Part shown: piece after piece, positions 55,421 through 64,000 of the stretch
Numbering within the stretch: position 1 is the stretch's first letter
How the letters are laid out: every line of letters starts with the position of its first letter
From: Chlamydoabsidia padenii
Taxonomy: Eukaryota > Mucoromycota > Mucoromycetes > Mucorales > Cunninghamellaceae
NCBI GenBank assembly: GCA_025330725.1
Contig: JAIWND010000025.1
Span: forward strand, 124,001 to 188,000
Direction of reading: 5' to 3'
DNA: 64,000 nucleotides
Notes under the pieces: model-generated
What the model saw: only the letters and a program-made list of their open reading frames with translations
What the model was told of the DNA's origin: nothing
Databases searched by the model: none
Made by a program: the position numbers and the translations under genes

Positions 55421-57993
55421 TTATTGAAGGGTGGCCACTTTTTCATTAGAGACAATGGGTGTGGTGGTGGATCCAACATCATCCACAGGTTGTGGTGGAA
55501 TAGACAAGTGAGGCAGATTAACAAAGTAAGTACTGTGGCGGAGAGAGAATTTGGCAGCAGACATGAGGACAGAGAGCCAAAAGAGAAGAATGGTCAAGTA
55601 AGTCAGAGTTGAGAATGGACCAAACATAGAAGGTCGAACCAAGTGTAAGATCAACATGACCAGAGAAAAACCAACAATGGGAGGTACAGCACGGACTCGT
55701 AATGGCTTTTCAGTAGAGAAGGGTGTAGAGGCCTTGGTTACCTGATAATTACCCAAAAACAAATCGAATCCATCTTGACGACTACCATCCATAAAGTTGT
55801 TCTTGACATATCGAGTAATAGAGTTGGAGAGATCTTGAAGGGCACCCGCTTTAGTACGTTCACCAGTTCTACAGAGATATCATTTAGTGTGTAAAGCCCC
55901 TTAGTCTTCTTTTTTATTTTTTGATTTACCTAGTAAAATCGGTCTTGAGTGCACCAGTACCTGAATACATGCAACTAACGCGATCCGCATTATCAGCCCA
56001 AACTACACGATAATAATACGTTAGTGTTTTTTTTAACAGTTAATACTTTTGTTTTACATACCATTTCGGAAAGTGGCCATAAAGTTTGAAGAGTTGTTCA
56101 GTTCTTCATTGGATTGTAGGATGTTCAGTTCTCGTAATTGATTAGTCAACACCCATTTGGCCAAGCTACTTTGAACCACATTAGTACGGTCCAAACAGTC
56201 CATACAGTTCGTACGAACAATAGAGGTTTGTTTCTTGGTGGTTCCATCAGAGGAGTTGTAGTGATAATAACTAGTATAATTTAAGAGGGTTAGTTATCTA
56301 CTAAAAAGTGTTTACCCCCTCCCTTTCTTCTTTTTTTTATATATATTACTTACCCTTGTTCCACTAATCGATCCTTCAGTTGATCGACCAAGACTTGAAT
56401 CCGGTGCCAGCGCATTTTGCTACATTCTTTATGAAAGTCAAAGTGGGTATAATACAAACGAGGATCATTAAGTTGCTTGACCACATTTGCATAAGCTTGA
56501 GCCATAGGTAATTCATAGCCTTTAGTGTTGACGAGATTCACCAAGATTTGAGGCCCATAGATAGCAATTTGTTCATCAAAGTGAGATCTAGCAGAAGTAG
56601 CCTATATCAAAAATAATGATTTGAGTGAGTCATGTCTGAGGGTTGTCTAGTCAATGCAAGGGGACCCAGTAGTATTAACTTACACTCTTTTTGGAATCAC
56701 CAACCCATAGTCGTGGAGTGTACTTGAGATTAATAATTTGAGCCCAATAGACAGGAATAGAGCCACGTGTTTGGACATAGGACAATAATTGGTTGCCAAC
56801 CAAAGGAAGTTTTGCATTAGGACCATCATAAATGATCAATTGTTCGGTTTCGACATAGTTGGAGACATGGCCATGAGCATCAATACCACGAGAGAAGTAC
56901 CGGGTACCAGGACGATGGCGACTACGACGAGTGATAAGACCTAGAATGAAGGTTTCCGAGTCAATACGAGAGACAGTAAGTTCGATAACTATATATATAT
57001 AAAAAAAGTTAGACCAGTCCTCAATACTCTCTCACCCCTTTTTTTTAGTGTTTCTACTTACATCCTTGTAATAAGGGTAAAACAAAGCCACCAAACTAGA
57101 TCAAAGTAAAAAGGTTTAATTAATTAGTACAATCGTACATGAATTCATAGTTGTTATGATACTTACTTCAGGCTTGTCAATGGCGGCGTCCATCAGTTTG
57201 GTAGAGATAAACTTGTTCCAGAAGAAGCGTTCATCGGCCTGAGGAAGAATATTATCATGATATCAGTGAATCACTCCTACAATAATACCATGCCCTACTT
57301 ACACGTTTCCATAAGGGTTCCTTTTCATCAGATTCAGCTTGTCGTTGTAAAGCATTGGTCACATCAAATCCATGAGAGTAATAGAGAGCCCCTGATTTTA
57401 AGTGTGATTGTAACAAATCCACATATGCGCCTTCATCATTTTGCTATAGATAGCATGTTAGTAAGGTTAAAAGTATGATGGCAAGTTTTTCTCTCTTTTA
57501 CCTGTTGAGAAGACAAGGAAGAAATACCATGAGCCAAAGGAATGATTTCAAACGAAGAGGCACGATAGATTTGCTTCCCTTGAATAGCACCAATGCTTTC
57601 ACGACCCGTGATGACAATTAGATATTCACCTATCGTAAAATAAAAAATTCAAACATTAGAGGATAACAGCTTGTTCATTTGTGTATCGTTTACCTGCAAG
57701 AAGCTGAATGAATCCCACAACGCCATGGATAAAAGAAGTAGCCAGTTGTTCAGTTACAGGAGGAACAGAGTCTATCATATGTATAATTATTGTCAGAGTG
57801 GGTCTGCTTTGCTTCTTGTGTTGTCACTTACCAGTAAGTTCAATTATACCAGAATCCCTTTTAATGAAAAGTTTTGGCAGAGTCGAGTCATCTTGTTCCA
57901 CTACAAACGATGTCTTTGTCGTATATCTACAAGATAAAAAGTATAAGTAACAGGTATAAAGTAATAGTCTTGGTAATATACTTACAACTTCAT
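55421..57993 (-). CDS. SAC1: SAC1 phosphoinositide phosphatase
   Basis: Twelve exons (57993-57986, 57926-57832, 57771-57694, 57629-57502, 57443-57303, 57238-57167, 57095-57062, 56988-56684, 56601-56354, 56270-56062, 56002-55930, 55868-55421), 612 residues. The SAC domain is complete: ITGRESIG near the N-terminus, SRHRPGTRYFSRG, and the catalytic CX5R motif RTNCMDCLDRTN around residue 390. Two C-terminal membrane helices (about 515-575: PPIVGFSLVMLILHLV, LTILLFWLSVLMSAA) anchor it in ER/Golgi membranes. It dephosphorylates PI4P and so opposes the kinase recruited by EFR3, also in this window. The first coding exon is only 8 nt (MetLys plus two bases). Confidence 0.95.
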
Positions 57994-58320
57994 GGCGAGA
58001 TTGTATAAAGTATGAGAGAGGAGAATAAAAAAGGAGAGATGGATTTTATTTATTGTAGGTGATCAGGTCCGTCTTTATATTTTTTCACGCGCAAGGCATG
58101 TCGGCGAATGAAAATGAAGAAAGTAGGCTCTACGATCACATGTCATGTTGCAATTACCCTTGGGGTAAAAAGATAGAGTCCACAAAGTGAAAGAATAGGT
58201 CAATAGACACGTTGATTTGATTTTATTAAGTAAACAGGTTGGGGAGGATGATTTTTATATCTAGAGTGAATATGATAAAAAGAAGGAGTGGGGAGGGGAT
58301 TTAAAAAGTATGCATAAAGT
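57994..58320. other. Spacer upstream of SAC1
   Basis: 327 bases; no clear CCG motif and no gene seen. Confidence 0.45.
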
Positions 58321-58442
58321 ATCACTTGTTTGGTCCAAATCGAGGTCTTCAATCACTGTAGTGAAGAGGTGTCAATGATTTGAGTTCCCTGACCTTGTCC
58401 CTGTCAACACCATTTGCCAACATCGTCTTCATCATTACCTAT

Positions 58443-58482
<40 letters not shown>

Positions 58483-58756
58483 TAGAGCCTCCTTGAGTTA
58501 TTCTTACCTTTTTAAAACCATTGCAGCCATTCAAGTATCCATTGTCATTCCACCATCCTTCCTTGACATTCCTTGTATATGTCCTCGAGCCTTTTGTTTT
58601 CGTTCGAGTTTTTGCTTAGTTCACTATAGTATTCAAAAAGAAAAAGAGGTTAGATTAGCAGGTGTTTTATAAGGGAATGGGGATTACTTATCAATGACTT
58701 GCACCGTTTCTTTTTAATAGACCTTGAATCCTGTTGAAAGAATATCATTGATTTTC
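58321..58756 (-). other. Spliced transcription unit without a clean reading frame
   Basis: On the minus strand a good start context (CCAAAATGAAAATC, ATG at about 58756) is followed by two introns with convincing signals: GTAATC to ACTATAG with CTAAC branch site (about 58623-58687) and GTAAGA to AAAATAG (about 58440-58508, containing a T tract). The frame from the ATG (MKINDILSTGFKVY) meets TAA, and the protein-like continuation (ETVQVIDNELSKNSNENKRL) meets further stops at TGA, TAA and TGA. A second frame in exon 2 reads QKLERKQKARGHIQGMSRKD before a stop. A CCG motif sits 96 bases upstream at 58852. It may be a pseudogene, a non-coding RNA or a very short peptide gene. Confidence 0.35.
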
Positions 58757-59290
58757 ATTTTGGTTTATCTGGGGAAGGAGAAGAGAAAGAGAATAACCGG
58801 CCATGAATGACTTGAGCAGCCCAGAGTTCTATACTTTTCTGCCCCCTCTTGTTTTCAAACGCCGAAAAACGGGACGGACAGCCACGACAGGACCAAAGAG
58901 CGTTCTTTTCATACTCCGTATAGAATGCTAAAAATGCAAAACTGGCAAGTGTTTAGAATGTTAAATCCCGATTCCATCGAGTGAGTAGTTTGGACACTGT
59001 TTCATGCTATTCTTCGGTATCGTTCGATCCTATTCATAACTTAAAAGTATAATAAAGAGACCCATACTATTAACAACCACATATATCCACATAATGAGAA
59101 TGGCATTGTTTTAGTAAGACCAGGAATATCTGTTTCCAGAAACAAGTTTTTATTTTTATTCTACAACTAACACAAATAAAAAAAAAAAAAAAAGATAGTA
59201 GCAATTAGCACATCTAGGAATATATAACACAACTATAAATTGTAAGGAGGGGAGTAGAAGGGATATGATGGGATAACGAGTCCAAAAGAT
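58757..59290. other. Spacer with two CCG motifs
   Basis: CCG motifs at 58852-58866 (TTTCAAACGCCGAA) and 58961-58974 (GTTAAATCCCGAT); an A run at about 59179-59193 marks the 3' flank of the acyl-CoA synthetase. No gene seen. Confidence 0.45.
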
Positions 59291-61738
59291 CTACAGCTTG
59301 GCCATTTCGGGTTGGCTGTTGAGAGTTTCATATAGAGCAGCAATTTCGGCTTCATAACGTTTCTGGGCTTGAGGACGCTTGACCTTGAAGGTGGGTGTCA
59401 AGAGATCATTTTCCATGGTGAATTGTTCAGATTCCAAATAGATAGCCTTGGCAAGTTCGAAACCGTGGAGACCAGACTTTTTACCAACCGAGGTCAATTG
59501 AGCCAACACCAATTGGGCCACTTCAGGGTTCTTGCATAATTCTTCATAAGAGGGTTTGGTCTTGGCAAGCTTGGGTGATTTGGCAGCAATAAAGGCAGGT
59601 AACGTTTCGGGGTCAGGAACAACAATGGCCACAAGAGAGCTTTGCAGAGAGTCACCGTGGACAAAGATTTGAGCCACCAACGAGTCCTTGGCATAGACAT
59701 TTTCAATCTTTTCAGGAGCAATATATTCACCTTGTGCCAACTTGAAGATGTTCTTCTTACGATCAATAATCTTAAGGCATCCACGATCATCAATCACACC
59801 AATATCACCTACCAAAAAGTAAAAAGTTGAGTACATGTTCTTGCCCACTCCCCCCCTCTTTTTTTTTTAGTACTTACCAGTATGGAACCATCCTTCTTCA
59901 TCAATAGCTTCACGAGTCTTTTCGGGTTCTTTAAAGTAGCCCTTGAAGATATTGGGACCACGCACACAAATTTCACCACGAGGTTGAGGATCAGTAGCCA
60001 AATAGTTCATTTCAGGAACATCCACCAACATGATTTCATTGTGAGCAAAGGGAGCACCCAAGTGACCAGCTTGATATTCACCTTCAAAGTGACAGGAGGA
60101 AGCAGCGGTAGTTTCAGTAGCACCATAACCTACAACAGAAAAACAAGACATGTTCAGTATTCTCGTTGCCACCTCATTGTATCTTTAAATTCTTACCTTC
60201 ACGAATATCACAGCACAAAGCAATACGAAGGAACTGCATGATATCCTTGCCAATAGGAGCAGATCCCGTCACCATGACACGCATATTACCACCCAAAGCT
60301 TGCTTCACCTTGTTAAACAAAAGACGATCCCAAATAGGGTGAGTATATCCTTTTTGGTTTTCGAGGTTTTCCAATTTGGCAGCCACACCACGACGAGCCA
60401 AAGAGCCGACCAAACCGGGAGCGTTGACAGTGGAAGCCACGATTTTAGCATAGACACGGTTCAACAAACGAGGAACAGCAGCCATAATAGTAGGCTTCAA
60501 TTCTTGAATGTCTTCGACCAAATTGTTCATGTCACCAGCAAAGTAACCAATACGACTACCATAAGCGATAGCTAAAGTGTCAGTAACACGACCAAAGATA
60601 TGAGCCAATGGAAGGAAAGAGATGCTGACATCGTTGACAGTACCGCCCATATTATAGTAACTACCAGAAACGGCAGACACAAAGTTACGATGAGTTAACA
60701 TGGCACCCTAGTAGAGAGTCAATGTATAAAAAATAAGGTTTAGCTTTGTGTACATCATTTACCCCGCTATGTATTTCAAAGAATCACATGTGAAGAGGAT
60801 TTTGAGATTCCCACCCGTTTAGTTTACCTTTGGATTACCAGTCGTACCACTGGTATACATCAAACAAGCCAAATCATCAGGTTGAGGCAAGTTAATAGAC
60901 CGACGGTTCTTCTTGCCATTGAGTTCCAAAGTAGCCATATCAGTCAATAACACATTCTTGTCTTCAGCCCAAGCCTTGACAATAGTGCTCTTGGAGACAG
61001 CACCAGGTATTAACTTTGTATCATCATTGATACTATCCAAAGAGATAATCGCCTTGAGTTTAGGCAACTTTTCTCTAATCTTGAGAAGATGAGCGATATG
61101 ATCACCAGAGCAAACAACGACTTCCAATTCAGAATGGTTCACCACGAATTCCACAGCATCAGGACCAAGGGTATCGTAAAGAGCAACGGTATACAGACTT
61201 TGGGAAGCACATGCCATATCAGTAATAAACCATTCGGGACGGTTCACTGCCCAGATACCAATAGGAATACCGTGGGTACGAGAGTCATTCAAGGTGTGGT
61301 TGATCAAGTTCATTAAACCAGATCCAAAGTTGAGAATGTGTTGATTGACTTCACGGTAGGTTTCCCAGACATAAGGACCGAATTGACCAGCAGTATTGAC
61401 AGAGCGGCGACCCAAACAAGGACGATCTTTGGAAATATGAAGACCTATTCCATTTCAATATTACATTAGTTTCACTGTGTCCCATTTCCACCCGTGGTCA
61501 AACTTACCATATGAAAAGATGTCATACATAGTCTTGACCTTTGGTGAGAATGTTTCCACCAATTCAGTTCGTTCACCATTACGATAGATACCTACAAAAG
61601 AAGGAGTTAGTACAAAGATGACATGGCTGTTCCTGAAAACAGTATTATTTCTTTTTATATATATATACCAGTTTGACCAGGTTTTCTGGAATTGGGCACT
61701 TCGTAAGTTTGTTTTTCCAAGTTAATCTTGTTCACCAT
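59291..61738 (-). CDS. Long-chain acyl-CoA synthetase, peroxisomal
   Basis: Six exons (61738-61669, 61591-61508, 61444-60828, 60707-60197, 60129-59878, 59808-59291), 683 residues. It is an ANL-superfamily adenylating enzyme with MYTSGTTGNPKG (residues 247-258), VTGSAPIG, GYGATETTA, WFHTGDIG and DRKKNIFKLAQGEYIAPEKIE, the last two marking the long-chain acyl-CoA synthetase (FACL) class. It activates fatty acids to acyl-CoA with ATP. The C-terminus is AKL, a type-1 peroxisomal targeting signal, so the likely role is feeding peroxisomal beta-oxidation. A CCG motif (ATTCAAACCCCGCT) lies about 132-145 bases upstream. Confidence 0.95.
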
Positions 61739-62769
61739 GATGTATTAGTAGTTTAGGGGAATAAAGAAAAGATGGAGAAGCGGAAAGAGATGGGAATTCT
61801 AAAAGAAAAAATTTATAGGGCGTGAATGAATTTCCATCAGTCATCAACAACAGAAAAGAATGCGGGGGAATTCAAACCCCGCTCGTGCCTTAATGATATG
61901 AATGTGACAATCAATGATATAGCACAGTACCATTACTTTATGTATAGATAACATATAGTAAAGAGTTACTGCAATATATGGACCACCCATGTTTATTCAT
62001 ACTATAGCGCATATATACTAATCAGCAAACGATTGCATTCCTGGTGACCGCCATATGATTGGTCGATGGTTTCACAGTCAGATTTTATTCGGATAAAGAA
62101 ATACCGGCGTCTTGGCGCAATAGTTCTGCCAGCATCCCGTTCATCATCCAAAGGACATCAACGAGATGATGACTGATGAAGATGGCTTTCTTTTAAGCAA
62201 AAAATAAAATAAAAAAATAAAAATAAAAAAGAAGAGTAGATGATTACCGAGGTGATACGTAATGCTAAAGGGTTCACATGATACTACTTACAAGAAGTTT
62301 GTTGACCTTTGCATAAGAAACCGAACCAGCCAGGAACAAGAGACCCATGTGAAATTTCAATCCCCGCTTAGGCTGTCTCCACCTCCTTTTGTGACAAGGC
62401 GGTTTGAATACAATATACTAACAAGTAACACTCCTTTTTTTATACCTTTCTACATCATATCTTGTATGAATTTTTTTTCTCAGTTGTGATTTTGACGGAA
62501 CTCTAAAAATAGCAAACGTTCCTAATATGGATGGACTTGGTTGAAAATTGAGTTTTGCATGAATCCTGGGCAATACAAAGAAGAAAAAAAAACCAAAGTT
62601 CTCCTAACCATCGGTTGTCTTTTTAAAAAAGAATACAAACTGATGACTCCTCACCTCTTGCTAACATATCCTACCTATTGAGCAGAATCTATATAAAAAC
62701 CCTCTTTTCAGGTCAACTTTATCATCTTTCACTCTCTTTCACAAGTTTTTTATATATATAAAAAAAACA
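61739..62769. promoter_or_regulatory. Divergent promoter spacer
   Basis: About 1 kb with no gene seen. CCG motifs at 61870-61884 and 62355-62368 (TTTCAATCCCCGCT), and an exact ATTCATGCAAAA element on the minus strand at 62553-62564, about 205 bases upstream of the next start. Confidence 0.5.
62553..62564 (-). promoter_or_regulatory. ATTCATGCAAAA element
   Basis: Exact reverse-complement copy, about 205 bases upstream of the start codon at 62770. Confidence 0.4.
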
Positions 62770-63481
62770 ATGTCTCATCAACGCGCTTCCACTTTCAGTG
62801 ATTATGATCCTTATTATGGGGGAGGTGGTTATTATGGTCATGGTGGACAAATAAATGATCTTTCCATGTTCGTAATGGATCATCATGTCAGAATGTACTG
62901 GATTGCCTTTTTTGTCTTGGTAGCCTATTGGGGCTTTCTATGGTTTCTTCGTCATGTCTTTGGCGATGGTCATCAGAATGCAAGGAACGCTGTACCTACT
63001 GAAGAAGAAGCACCTGCACCACCGCAAGCAACTAATGGAGGGTATCGTCGATGGATTCAGAAACCCGGAACAAGTGGAGCTCATGTAATTAAAAAAAAAA
63101 AAAAAAAAAAGAGAGAGGGAAAGGAATGGGGTGTTAATGATAGTTCCACCAAACAGAATAGATTGACCAGGGCATCACAAGTACTGGGTGATCTCACACT
63201 GATGCTATTGTCTGTGTTAGTACTGAATACAATCGGACAAGGTGGTACTAGGATCATCATGATTTTAACTTGGGTGTAAGTATTCATCAACAGAGGCTTC
63301 CATCATTTTGTCTCATCACCTTTTACTTAGATTCTTTGGGTTTGCTGTCTTTTGGTCGATCTTTGAAGCTTCTAAAGAAAGTCATATTGCTCGTTTCATA
63401 TTCGGAATGCTCTTTTATGGCATTATTTTGGCGATCGGAATCATCTCATTCCAGCATGGCTTCCACAGCTATGGCTATTAA
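62770..63481 (+). CDS. Hypothetical small multi-pass membrane protein
   Basis: Three exons (62770-63084, 63157-63275, 63331-63481), 194 residues, not recognised. The first intron holds a run of A; its acceptor is AACAG before AATAGATTG, since the later CAG gives the wrong frame. A Gly/Tyr-rich N-terminus (DYDPYYGGGGYYG) is followed by a membrane helix around 42-60 (MYWIAFFVLVAYWGFLWFL), a polar loop of about 45 residues, and three further helices (DLTLMLLSVLVLNTI, TRIIMILTWVFFGFAVFWSI, FIFGMLFYGIILAIGII). The layout suggests an endomembrane protein with four helices. Confidence 0.75.
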
Positions 63482-64000
63482 CTTTTCTTTTTGTTCCTGA
63501 ACGGCGGGATTTGAAATATTTAAAGCAGACCGATGTCTGATTCTAGTTGATTTGTACTTACAAAATATCCCCTTCAATCATTCTTTATACTTTTAATTAA
63601 CTATATACTATATCTATATCTATATCTACCTCTTTAATATATATTATCAAGCTTCACTCCATACTCGTCCCTGTCATTGGTCCCATTGTATGATTTTCTT
63701 CTGAAACCCTAAATTAAAATGCCGCGCCAATGGAAAGTGTGGGGAATGACAGTAATTCACTGATGATCTACTCTTACAAAGAAAGGGAGGGAAGAGGGGA
63801 AATAAGAATAAGAAAAAAATGTCTAGCTATCATTGATGTATTCTGATGAAATGTCATTGGTTTGTCATTTTGCATGAATGGTGAGATGTCGAAAGATCTA
63901 GACTCACATCAGATAATCAAATTAACTAACATCCATCGTATCGGAGCAAAGGATAAAACATTGTCCCCCGAATAACCCGGAGTGGCTGTCTGGTCTACTG
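63482..64000. other. Spacer at right edge
   Basis: No gene seen. CCG motifs at 63503-63517 (minus, TTTCAAATCCCGCC) and 63712-63726 (plus, TTAAAATGCCGCG); an exact ATTCATGCAAAA on the minus strand at 63868-63879. These may control a gene beyond the edge. Confidence 0.45.

Overview
The window looks like gene-dense nuclear DNA of a filamentous fungus, most likely an early-diverging one (Mucoromycota, Mucorales-like). The evidence is: many short GT-AG introns of about 45-120 bases with CTAAC-like branch sites; AT-rich spacers with long T or A runs; Asn/Gln/Ser-rich tails on many proteins; and typically fungal gene content. The genus cannot be fixed from sequence alone. No prophage, insertion sequence, CRISPR array, tRNA or rRNA was seen.

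Layout. 1-8 kb: an unknown Asn/Gln-rich protein, then MRE11 (minus) and a mitochondrial PPR protein (plus) sharing one short divergent promoter. 8-13.3 kb: two tandem paralogous amidase-signature hydrolases (minus). 14.9-24 kb: a membrane-anchored GH27 alpha-galactosidase, a mitochondrial thioredoxin, NADPH-cytochrome P450 reductase (minus) and a DUF262 (GmrSD-like) protein. 24.6-31 kb: an unknown membrane protein, an alpha/beta hydrolase, a secreted HExxH protein and a small MIT-like protein. 31-43 kb: EFR3, a cytosolic GH36 alpha-galactosidase (minus), a possible small spliced membrane protein, an arrestin-like ubiquitin-ligase adaptor and a small secreted protein. 43-54 kb: a C1-plus-Pex24p/dysferlin membrane protein (minus), an AVT-type amino-acid transporter (minus), a minisatellite, a gene relic, TFIIS and an RA-PH protein. 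54-64 kb: HAP2/NF-YA (minus), SAC1 (minus), a puzzling spliced unit without a clean frame, a peroxisomal long-chain acyl-CoA synthetase (minus) and a small membrane protein.

How the genes relate. This is ordinary chromosomal housekeeping rather than one operon-like pathway, but themes recur. EFR3 (recruits PI4-kinase) and SAC1 (PI4P phosphatase) act on the same lipid. The acyl-CoA synthetase (C-terminal AKL), the Pex30-like protein and the lipid-amidase-like pair touch lipid and peroxisome biology. Two alpha-galactosidases of different families, one surface-anchored and one apparently cytosolic, suggest use of galactosyl oligosaccharides outside and inside the cell.

The most interesting signals are non-coding. 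A motif of the form WTTNAAAYNCCGM recurs about 25-30 times, very often 65-130 bases upstream of a start codon and in either orientation. A second exact 12-mer, ATTCATGCAAAA, occurs five times, nearly always in spacers. Three GC-AG introns, all with donor GCAAGT, are required to keep reading frames. Several coding exons are extremely small (8, 9, 11 and 17 nt). Exon structures were worked out by hand from splice sites, and frame closure was checked by arithmetic for each spliced gene; none is supported by transcripts.
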